Origin: Desulforhopalus sp.
Lineage (GTDB): Bacteria; Desulfobacterota; Desulfobulbia; Desulfobulbales; Desulfocapsaceae
Reading direction: 5' to 3'
DNA length: 64,000 nt
Assembly (NCBI GenBank): GCA_030247675.1
Contig: JAOTRX010000009.1
Coordinates: 156,154-220,153, forward strand
Shown here: piece after piece, positions 34,024 to 41,834 of the stretch
How positions within the stretch are numbered: position 1 is the stretch's first letter
How the letters are laid out: each line of letters begins with the position of its first letter
Position numbers and translations under genes: made by a program
The notes under the pieces: model-generated
Told to the model about the DNA's origin: nothing
Seen by the model: only the letters and a program-made list of their open reading frames with translations
Database searches by the model: none

Positions 34024-36696
34024 TCAAGTTGTGCCCAGGGGAAAATACCGGTGGATGAGTGTTACCTCTTCCTCTTTGTCGCTGACCAGGTTGTCGAGGC
34101 GGGCGTTTTTCAGGTAGGTGAGGATTTTCTTGAATTGCGGTCCGGGCCGGTATCCCATGCGGATCAGGTCATTGCCGGTGGTCGTCGGTTCAATCTGCTG
34201 AAGGTTTGTGACATAGAGGGAAATGGCCTTTTTCACGTGATTTTTCCTGGCGATGGCCATGATATACAGCAGGCCTTCGATCTTGATTTCCTCCAGCAGT
34301 ACAACGATCCGGCTGTTTTTTAGATGCGATTCCCGGGCCAGTTGGTTGGCGGCATTGTCGGCAAGGTCCTTCTGGTCGAGCAGGAATTCAGTGATCTTGG
34401 CGGTTTCCTCGAATCTCCGGCAAAAGTCGGCTAATTCCTCCTGGCCGGACCTAGACATAATCGCCAGGAGGTAGACCATCCAGTTTTGGCAGGAATCATT
34501 GAGATACAGCAACCTGTACCAGGAGATCGCCAGCTGGGCCTGGACCAGGACATGCATGAAGCGCCGGTCGATTTTATAATGGGGCTTGAGGTTTGGCCAA
34601 AGAAACTGGAAAAGATCGAATTCGGCAAGGCGCTGGATTGCCGGCAGCGGGTTCTCCTCGGAGAGGATATATTTCAGCTCGGCGAGGAAACGGGAGTCAT
34701 TGGCCTTGCCGAACAGCTTCATGTTGACGGCATTGACGATCAGCCGCTTGGTGTGCGGGGCTATCTCAAACTCCATGCGTTTCTCAAAGCGCACAGCCCG
34801 GAAGATTCGGCTGGGATCCTCAACAAAGCTAAGGTTATGCATGACCTTGATGGTCTTTTGCTTGAGATCGTTCTGGCTGTTGAAGAAATCGATCAGGGTG
34901 CCGAAATGTTCCGGGTTGAGATGGATGGCCATGGCGTTGATGGTGAAATCGCGGCGCGATAGATCGAGCTTGATCGATGACAGCTCAACCGTCGGCATGG
35001 CCGCCGGATATTCATAGTATTCAAGGCGGGCCGTGGCGATATCGATCTTAAAGCCACTGGGCATGAGCACCATGGCGGTCTTGAAGCGCTCGTGGGTGCG
35101 GAACCTGCCCCCCAGGTGCTGGGCCAGGGCCTTGGCAAAATCAATACCGTCCCCCTCGACTACGACATCAAGATCGAGGTTGGCCTTTTTCAGTAGCAGG
35201 TCACGGACAAAGCCGCCGACGGCGAAGGCGTTGAAGCCCTGTTTCTTGGCAACCTCGCCGATGGCCTGGAGAAGTTGCACGATATCGCGACTCAGGCATT
35301 CGACCAGCAGGGCGCTGAGGTTGCGCATCCTGGCAAGCGATGGGTGTTCCGCTTCCTGCAGCAGATCCGTGGGCAGGTGGGCCGGGTCGTTGACCAGGCG
35401 GTTAAGAAGGTCGGTCCGGGTTATTACCCCCATCAGTTCCTGCTTCTCGACAATGGGGATAAGGCGCTGGCGATTGTCGATGATCAATTCCTGGATGTCG
35501 GCAAGGGTTGCATGCAGCGGCAGGGTCTTTACCTCGGTGGTCATATATTCGCTGATCGGCCGATTGCTCAGGTTGTGGTGCGCCGCCTTCTCAAGAACCC
35601 GCCGGGTGATGATGCCGAGGATCGCCGGAAGGGGATTCTTGGCTGTGCGAATGTCTTCCCGGACCGGCGCGGCGGTGATGTTGTAGCGGGTAAGCAGGGC
35701 CTTGGCCTCGGTAATGGTGGCTTCGGGGAGAAGGGTAATAGCCGGTGTTGACATCATCTCGCTGGCAATGGGCTGCGGGCGAATATGGCGGTGGAGGGTC
35801 AGAATGAGCTTTTCTTCCGCCTCAATGAGGTTGACGTCCTTCAAGGTTGCCGAAGCAGCGGTGGCATGGCCACCACCGTCGAGATCGCGGGCGATATTGC
35901 CGACGTTGACATCGGCGATCCGGCTTCGGGCAATCAGGTAGATACGGCCGGCCATGGAAATCAGGGCAAAGAGCACATTGAGATTTTCCATGGCCATGAA
36001 GCGCCGGACAATCAGGGCGAATTCATCGACATAATGCGGCAGCGAGTGGGTGACGACCACCACCGGGATATCCTGGATGGTGTACTGCTTGGCGCTTTTC
36101 ATCAGCTCGTGGAGCAGACCGATCTGGGAAGAGGTCAGCTCGTGGGTGAGGAACTGCGCCACCTGGTCGAGTTTGGCGCCTTTTTGCAGGAGCCATGCGG
36201 CCGCCATGAGATCTTCGGGGGTCGTGGTCAGATGGGTGAGTGAGCCGGTGTCCTCATAAATTCCCAGGGCAAAGATGGTCGCCTCGGCCGGGGTGACGGT
36301 AATCTGCCGTTCCATGAGGATATTGGTGAGGATGGTGGTGGTCGAACCAAAGTCCTCTACCTTCTCGATATCGCCCTTGAGGTCGCCCGGGTTGTACAGG
36401 TGATGATCGTAGATGTGCAGAACGATTCCAGGATTGTTCAGGCAGTCGGCGAAGGAACCGATCCTTTCGGAAGAACGGGTATCAACCAGGATGAGGGTGT
36501 CGACGGCGTGGAGGTCGATATCCTTAATCTTGTGAAATTCATAATTGTAAACCAGGGTTTGCGCGATGTATTCCCGGACATTGCGTTCCTGCGAGCCGGA
36601 AAAGGCCATGAGCGCATCGGGATAGATCTTTTGGGCGGCGATCATCGCTGCCAGGCCGTCGAAGTCGGCGTTCTGGTGGGTGGTTATTACACGCAT
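34024..36696 (-). CDS. DHH - CBS - tRNA nucleotidyltransferase fusion protein
   Basis: An 890-aa multidomain protein. Residues about 1-160 are a DHH phosphoesterase (HQNADFDGLAAM, IYDHHLYNPGD), about 220-300 a DHHA1 part (GGGHATAAS), about 310-445 two CBS domains, and 470-890 a class II CCA/poly(A) polymerase core: VGGFVRDLLL, the LDLDVVVEGDG metal site and RRDFTINAMAI. The C-terminal half adds all or part of CCA to tRNA ends. In several bacteria with this architecture the enzyme adds only the A and a separate enzyme adds CC; that cannot be decided here. The DHH part may cleave oligo- or cyclic dinucleotides. Confidence 0.85.
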   Translation of the reverse strand: MRVITTHQNADFDGLAAMIAAQKIYPDALMAFSGSQERNVREYIAQTLVYNYEFHKIKDIDLHAVDTLILVDTRSSERIGSFADCLNNPGIVLHIYDHHLYNPGDLKGDIEKVEDFGSTTTILTNILMERQITVTPAEATIFALGIYEDTGSLTHLTTTPEDLMAAAWLLQKGAKLDQVAQFLTHELTSSQIGLLHELMKSAKQYTIQDIPVVVVTHSLPHYVDEFALIVRRFMAMENLNVLFALISMAGRIYLIARSRIADVNVGNIARDLDGGGHATAASATLKDVNLIEAEEKLILTLHRHIRPQPIASEMMSTPAITLLPEATITEAKALLTRYNITAAPVREDIRTAKNPLPAILGIITRRVLEKAAHHNLSNRPISEYMTTEVKTLPLHATLADIQELIIDNRQRLIPIVEKQELMGVITRTDLLNRLVNDPAHLPTDLLQEAEHPSLARMRNLSALLVECLSRDIVQLLQAIGEVAKKQGFNAFAVGGFVRDLLLKKANLDLDVVVEGDGIDFAKALAQHLGGRFRTHERFKTAMVLMPSGFKIDIATARLEYYEYPAAMPTVELSSIKLDLSRRDFTINAMAIHLNPEHFGTLIDFFNSQNDLKQKTIKVMHNLSFVEDPSRIFRAVRFEKRMEFEIAPHTKRLIVNAVNMKLFGKANDSRFLAELKYILSEENPLPAIQRLAEFDLFQFLWPNLKPHYKIDRRFMHVLVQAQLAISWYRLLYLNDSCQNWMVYLLAIMSRSGQEELADFCRRFEETAKITEFLLDQKDLADNAANQLARESHLKNSRIVVLLEEIKIEGLLYIMAIARKNHVKKAISLYVTNLQQIEPTTTGNDLIRMGYRPGPQFKKILTYLKNARLDNLVSDKEEEVTLIHRYFPLGTT

Positions 36697-36889
36697 GGTT
36701 GTCGGCTTATTCCCCTTTCGCTAGAATTGCAGTATTCGCCATTGTAGGCGATTTCTTAGGAATTATCTACAATTGCAGTGAAATTTCCCGTTCTTTCTTG
36801 GCGGGGAAGAAGGTGGCGCACGGCGGGTGTATATTTCGCTATAACGTATGGGCAGGTTTCGGTTGAGCAGACAGGCTGCACATTTCAGC

Positions 36890-37825
36890 CTAGCCCCTGG
36901 GATGGAACTTTTTGTGGATGCTCTTCAGGCGGTCCTGGTCGATATGGGTATAGATTTGGGTTGTGGCGATGTCGGCATGGCCGAGCATCATCTGTACCGA
37001 CCGCAGGTCGGCGCCGTGGCTGAGAAGGTGGCTGGCAAAGGAGTGACGGAGCATGTGCGGTGAAATTTCCTTGGTAATGCCCACGGCCAGTGCAGTCTTC
37101 CGAACTATCTGCCAAAAGCGCAGACGGGTCATGCAGGTGCCGCGGCGGGTGACAAAGAGATAGTTGCTGCGCTTGTTCTTGAGGATGAGGGGCCGGGCGG
37201 TTTGCAGGTAGTCGGTAATCTTATCGCGGGCCTGCTCGCCAAAGGGAATGAGACGCTCCTTATTGCCCTTGCCAAGCACCCGGATAAAACCGGCGCTCAG
37301 GTTGCACGCCGACAGCGGCAGACCGACCAGCTCAGAGACCCGCAGCCCGGTGGCATAGAGGATAAAAAACATCGCACTGTCCCGTTTGCCGATGGGGGTC
37401 TGGCAATTCGGCGGGGCGAGCAGGCTCATAACCTCGGCCTGCGACAATGCCTTGGGCAGGCTTTTGCCACTGCGCGGCAGGTCGAGGGCGAGGAAGGGAT
37501 TGTCTTTTGCCAGGCCCTCGCGCACCAAAAAATTAAAAAAAGATTTCAGGGCTGAGATACGTCTGGCATTGGTGCGTTTGGAGATTTTTTGCTGCCCCTG
37601 TTCTTCAAGAAAACCGTGGATAAGCGCTAGATCGACATCGCCCAGGTGGGGATGTTTGCCGGTTACAAGAAAGCTAAGGAACAAAAAGACATCGGCGGCG
37701 TAGGCCTCAATGCTGTTCTCGGCCAGGCGTCTCTCGGAGATCAGATAATGCAGATACAGCTCGCGAGCTGCCGAGAATTCGTGCGGAAGATCAACAGATT
37801 CGCTGGCGCCTCGGTTGGAAACCAT
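36890..37825 (-). CDS. xerD: tyrosine recombinase XerC/XerD type
   Basis: A 311-aa site-specific recombinase. The N-terminal SAM-like domain (about 18-105) is followed by the catalytic domain with the complete set R162, K186, H257, R260, H283 and nucleophile Y292 (QIYTHI). The length and lack of phage neighbours favour a chromosome-dimer-resolving Xer protein. XerC and XerD are not easily told apart from one sequence, so the symbol is tentative. No dif site was found by eye. Confidence 0.83.
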   Translation of the reverse strand: MVSNRGASESVDLPHEFSAARELYLHYLISERRLAENSIEAYAADVFLFLSFLVTGKHPHLGDVDLALIHGFLEEQGQQKISKRTNARRISALKSFFNFLVREGLAKDNPFLALDLPRSGKSLPKALSQAEVMSLLAPPNCQTPIGKRDSAMFFILYATGLRVSELVGLPLSACNLSAGFIRVLGKGNKERLIPFGEQARDKITDYLQTARPLILKNKRSNYLFVTRRGTCMTRLRFWQIVRKTALAVGITKEISPHMLRHSFASHLLSHGADLRSVQMMLGHADIATTQIYTHIDQDRLKSIHKKFHPRG

Positions 37826-37903
37826 GGCCGCTCTTTAGGAATGGGTACTGGCGGGCTGTTTCAAAAGCCCGACCGGGATCGGACTTTTAAAGGGGCAGCC
37901 ATA

Positions 37904-38098
37904 TTACATCGTTTTCTTGATGCGGTTGAACTTGCGGAGTTTGCGGCGGGCTTCAGCCTGCTTGCGGCGCTTTTTCACGCTTGGTTTCTCGTAGTACTCA
38001 CGACGCTTCAATTCTCTTTTAATGCCGTCTATCTGCAGCTTTTTTTTCAGCTGGCGGATTGCGTACTCAAGATCCCCTCGGACTTCAACATCGATCAT
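37904..38098 (-). CDS. rpsU: 30S ribosomal protein S21
   Basis: A 64-aa highly basic protein. VRGDLEYAIRQLKKKLQIDG and KRREYYEKPSVKKRRKQ are characteristic of S21. GGAG lies seven bases before the ATG at 38098. It stands downstream of an AT-rich leader in which ATATTATATT could provide a -10 box, and upstream of xerD on the same strand. Confidence 0.93.
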   Translation of the reverse strand: MIDVEVRGDLEYAIRQLKKKLQIDGIKRELKRREYYEKPSVKKRRKQAEARRKLRKFNRIKKTM

Positions 38099-38437
38099 TT
38101 GCGACTCCGTTTAACGAATTAATATAATATGTGTAGAAAAATTGAACCCTTATCAAGTTTTCAGGAAATACCTGCAATTCCATGACAACAATCGGATTTA
38201 TATACTAAAGACGTGGAACACTTGTCAATGGATTTTTCTTGGGAGCTGGGCGAGGGATTGCTCACCTTTTCGTGCAGCCTCTCCCGGCCTGTGTTACATT
38301 GGCGTAAGCCACCGAGATTCGTGGGGGCAGCGGTGTGGGGCCGGTTGTTCGGTCATTGTCAGGGGGGATTTTAAAGCTGATCAAGTTTTTTTCTGACGGC
38401 AAAATCGTTGGTAACTTTTTCATTAATAGAGATGACC
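38099..38437. other. intergenic region between rpsU and ddl
   Basis: A divergent 339-base gap. The left part is AT-rich and should hold the rpsU promoter; the right part is GC-rich. I see no clear gene, riboswitch or strong terminator. Confidence 0.4.
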
Positions 38438-39388
38438 ATGCATAGCAAAAAACTGCACGTAGCCTTGGTGGCAGGCGGGACATCAGGGGAGCGAGAGGTT
38501 TCCCTCAAGGGCGCCGTCGGCGTTGAAAGGGCCCTCGATCCGGAGAAATTTCTGGTGCGCCGTTATGATCCGGCGACCGATTTAGCGCGGCTGGCGATCG
38601 ATGCCCCGGAGATCGATTTTGCCTTTATCCTCCTGCACGGTCTGCATGGTGAGGACGGTACCATGCAGGGCTTTCTCGATCTCCTTGACGTGCCCTATCA
38701 GGGATCTGGTGTCTTGGGCAGCGCCATTGCCATGGACAAGCATCTGGCTAAGGAACTGTATCGCCTCAGTGGCCTGCCCGTTGCCGACTGGCGTATTGTC
38801 TGCACTGATGACAAGGTCGATGGCGCGGAATTGGTCGGCAGTTTTGGCCTGCCCGTGGTCATCAAGCCGGTTCATGAAGGATCGAGTCTTGGTTTGACCC
38901 TCGCCAAAACCGAGGAAGAAATGCTCCAGGGGCTTGCCCGCGCCCTGCGCCATGACAGCCAGGTGATGGTCGAGAGATATATCAAAGGCCGGGAGCTCAC
39001 CGTCGGTGTACTCGGCAACAGCGACCTTGTTGCCCTACCGGTAATTGAGATCGTACCAGGTCCGGGCTATGACTTTTTCGACTATGAAGCCAAGTACCAG
39101 CAGGGCGCCACGAGGGAGATCTGCCCGGCGGAGATCAGCGACGAGATAACCGGCCAAGCCCAGCAATACGGCCTGGCTGCCCACCGGGCCCTCCGGTTGC
39201 GTGGTTATTCGCGGACCGATATGATTCTTGCGCCGAATGGCCGGTTGTTTCTCCTTGAGACCAATACCATTCCCGGCATGACTGCAACCAGCCTGATGCC
39301 CCAGGCGGCGGCCGTGTATGGGTTGCCCTTTCCGCAATTTCTCGAACGGCTTATCGAACTTGGTCTGGAGGGGCGGTCGAAAAAATAG
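38438..39388 (+). CDS. ddl: D-alanine-D-alanine ligase
   Basis: A 316-aa ATP-grasp ligase for peptidoglycan precursors. Motifs are LVAGGTSGEREVSL at the N-terminus, HGLHGEDGTMQGFLDL, VIKPVHEGSSLG (ATP binding), MVERYIKGRELTVGV and the metal-binding end LLETNTIPGMT. It joins two D-alanines for the UDP-MurNAc pentapeptide. The ATG at 38438 is chosen with an AGAG-type site upstream; an in-frame ATG at 38432 is almost as good. It is separate from any mur cluster. Confidence 0.92.
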   Translation: MHSKKLHVALVAGGTSGEREVSLKGAVGVERALDPEKFLVRRYDPATDLARLAIDAPEIDFAFILLHGLHGEDGTMQGFLDLLDVPYQGSGVLGSAIAMDKHLAKELYRLSGLPVADWRIVCTDDKVDGAELVGSFGLPVVIKPVHEGSSLGLTLAKTEEEMLQGLARALRHDSQVMVERYIKGRELTVGVLGNSDLVALPVIEIVPGPGYDFFDYEAKYQQGATREICPAEISDEITGQAQQYGLAAHRALRLRGYSRTDMILAPNGRLFLLETNTIPGMTATSLMPQAAAVYGLPFPQFLERLIELGLEGRSKK

Positions 39389-39408
39389 CCGGGGTTCTTT
39401 CTGAGTTG

Positions 39409-40191
39409 TCAGCAGATGATGCGTTCCGGGGCATTAAAGACGTTCAGCCGCTCCGGCTTGGCGTAGGCAATGAGTGTTGCTCCGGCCCGCCGGGCGATGG
39501 CCAGGCCGAGGGAAGAGGGGGCGGTCCGCGACATGATGATCGGGATACCGATGCGGGCACACTTCAGCACCATGTCGGAGGTCAGCCGCCCGGTGGTGTA
39601 GATGGCCGCCCGCGGAGTGGCACGGCGGAGGAGAATCGATCCGAGGACCTTGTCGACGGCATTGTGCCGGCCGACATCTTCAAAGAAAACCTGGAGCCGG
39701 CCGTCCTGCCATAAGCCGCAGCCGTGGACGCAGTGGGTTTGCGGTCCGAGGGGCGAAAATTGCAGGGCCTGGCGGATAAAGCTGGCGATTTCCGGAAAGG
39801 TGATGGTGCATTCCTGCAGGGGTTCAAAGGCCCCTTCCAGCATTTCCTTGGAGATCCTGCCGGTGCCGCCGCAGCCGGAGGTGATGATGACCTCTTTGGG
39901 CGCTGTGTTGACGACATCGGCATAGACGGAGATCCGGCCTTCCGGACAAACGATGATTTCTTTAATCTCTTCCGGCGTCTTGATATAGCCTTGACCAAAA
40001 AGAAAGCCGGCACCGAATTCTTCAAGACCGATAGGCAGAACCATTGAAGAACCGATAGTTTCGTCGTTGAGGGCGATGCTGTACGGGGTTTCAATGGCCA
40101 GGCTTTCTTCCTGCATAGTGATACCGTCGGGGCTTATGACGGTTGTCGTTTGGCTGAGAGTGAGTTGCGTGCTCAACGGTGAAGTGGTCAT
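39409..40191 (-). CDS. fdhD: formate dehydrogenase accessory sulfurtransferase FdhD
   Basis: A 260-aa FdhD. The family moves sulfur from IscS to the molybdenum bis-MGD cofactor of formate dehydrogenases. EFGAGFLFGQGYI, FEDVGRHNAVDKVLG and RLTSDMVLKCARIGIP are diagnostic. In the persulfide loop the sequence is TSGCGGTG: C107 is present but the second Cys of the E. coli CxxC pair is T110. It converges with ddl, 20 bases apart. A molybdopterin oxidoreductase (30794) and mobB (45642) are nearby. Confidence 0.9.
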   Translation of the reverse strand: MTTSPLSTQLTLSQTTTVISPDGITMQEESLAIETPYSIALNDETIGSSMVLPIGLEEFGAGFLFGQGYIKTPEEIKEIIVCPEGRISVYADVVNTAPKEVIITSGCGGTGRISKEMLEGAFEPLQECTITFPEIASFIRQALQFSPLGPQTHCVHGCGLWQDGRLQVFFEDVGRHNAVDKVLGSILLRRATPRAAIYTTGRLTSDMVLKCARIGIPIIMSRTAPSSLGLAIARRAGATLIAYAKPERLNVFNAPERIIC

Positions 40192-40651
40192 GGTGCTCTT
40201 TTTCCGGTAATGGGGATAAACGTGGTGAAGAGGGATGGTCCAGCCTTAGAGGCCATGGATTTTCCGGATACCTCGGGAGGTGTTTGCACCGGCAGTTATA
40301 GCAGGTTCAAAGAGGTCGCTCAATAGGTAAATCCACTGCGGGCGGAAGCAAGCCCTTTGTCAGCTTCTGGACACGACCCTTGGCCGGTTTGTAGGTCAAT
40401 ACTGCGGAAATGGCCGCGAGTCCATTCGTTCTTTGTCTTGGTTTTGCCTGCTCCATACCCTGCGGGGCGGAAAAAAATATGGTCTTCAGTGCCGCAATAC
40501 TATATGAAGAGGAAGGTTGAGGATGCTTCTAAACAGACTCGCAACAGACAACGTTCTATCTTGCCAATGATTGCATACAACAGCACACTCAGAGGATCAA
40601 TCGCCGATCATGGGCCTTTTGCCCTGGATTGTCGGCCGACCGGGGGCAGAG
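40192..40651. other. intergenic region between fdhD and the binding-protein gene
   Basis: A divergent 460-base gap. I looked for a molybdenum-cofactor riboswitch ahead of fdhD and could not fit the known fold. No coding frame with a ribosome site is convincing. It presumably holds both promoters. Confidence 0.4.
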
Positions 40652-41800
40652 ATGACGGCTAGGTGTCTTTTGGCCCTTTTGGCTCTTTGTCTTTCCTGGT
40701 GTCAGTCCTCGCCCGCGGCGGCCGAGGGATCCCGTCCACTGGTGCTCGGCCAGTCTGCTGTTCTCAGTGGCCCGGCGCAAAATCTTGGTTTAGAGATGCG
40801 GGCAGGACTCCTTGCGGCATTTTCCCTGATCAACGACAGTGGCGGGATCAAAGGACGGGAGGTGGTGTTGCTCAGCCGGGACGACGGCTACGAACCGGAT
40901 AAGGCGGTCAGAAACACCAAAGAGCTGATTTCCGACGATATGGTCTTCGCCCTGATAGGGGCGGTCGGTACGCCAACCGCCAAAGCGGTGGTGCCCATCG
41001 TCAACGAGGCGCAGATCCCTTTTTTCGGCCCCTTTACCGGCGCGGAGATTCTCCGTTCCCCCTTTCAGCCGTATATCATCAATGTCCGGGCGAGTTACTA
41101 CGAGGAACTGGAACGGCTGGCTTCCTACCTGGTCGACGGCAAGAAGATCCGCCGTATCGCCTGCTTTTACCAAAACGACAGCTACGGCTATGACGGCTTG
41201 CGCGGCATCGAGATCGCCCTGGCAAAACGGGGTATGAAGCTGGTGTCGCAGGGCAGTTATGAAAGGAATACGGTTGCCGTCATGGGTGCCCTGCAGGACA
41301 TCTACGAGGCCAAGCCGGAGGTCGTGGTGCTTGTCGGTGCCTACGCCGCTTGTGCCGAATTTATCAAACTCAGCAAAAACAAGGTCGGCGGCAATGTCCT
41401 GTTCTGCAATATTTCCTTTGTCGGCACCGAGAGTCTGAAGGAGGTGCTGGGTGGCTATGGCCGGGACGTTATCGTCTCCCAGGTTGTTCCCTATCCCCAT
41501 GAAATGGACATTGCACTGACCAGGGAATATAAGCGGGCCATGAGCAAGTATCAACACGACTCGCCCTTAACCTTTGTCTCCTTGGAGGGATATATCGTCG
41601 GTAAACTGTTCGGGGAGATCGCCCGGGCGGTGGAAGGTGAACTGACCCGGGAAAAATTTATCACGACCATGGAGTCGGTGGGCAGATTCGACCTTGGTGG
41701 TCTGGTCCTCCAGTTTGGCCCGAAGGATCACCAGGGCATGGATGCAGTGTATCTGACCAGGATTTATCCGGTAGTACGCAAGCTTCAGGATGGGGAATGA
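40652..41800 (+). CDS. periplasmic ABC-type substrate-binding protein (Leu/Ile/Val-binding-like)
   Basis: A 382-aa type I periplasmic-binding protein. The signal peptide is MTARCLLALLALCLSWCQSS with PAAAEG after. The core starts VLGQSAVLSGPAQNLGLEMR, and GGIKGREVVLLSRDDGYEPDKA is the LivJ-type ligand region. No ABC permease or ATPase genes are adjacent; instead a sensor kinase and its regulator follow, 34 bases on, so it probably delivers a ligand to the sensor. The ATG at 40652 has a GGGGGCAGAG leader. Confidence 0.83.
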   Translation: MTARCLLALLALCLSWCQSSPAAAEGSRPLVLGQSAVLSGPAQNLGLEMRAGLLAAFSLINDSGGIKGREVVLLSRDDGYEPDKAVRNTKELISDDMVFALIGAVGTPTAKAVVPIVNEAQIPFFGPFTGAEILRSPFQPYIINVRASYYEELERLASYLVDGKKIRRIACFYQNDSYGYDGLRGIEIALAKRGMKLVSQGSYERNTVAVMGALQDIYEAKPEVVVLVGAYAACAEFIKLSKNKVGGNVLFCNISFVGTESLKEVLGGYGRDVIVSQVVPYPHEMDIALTREYKRAMSKYQHDSPLTFVSLEGYIVGKLFGEIARAVEGELTREKFITTMESVGRFDLGGLVLQFGPKDHQGMDAVYLTRIYPVVRKLQDGE

Positions 41801-41834
41801 ACTTCAAAGTTGTTTTTAATGAATAATCAGACAC

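Noticed and set aside
40192..40651. Possible molybdenum-cofactor riboswitch ahead of fdhD
   Set aside because: I could not place the conserved stems; the gap alone is not evidence.
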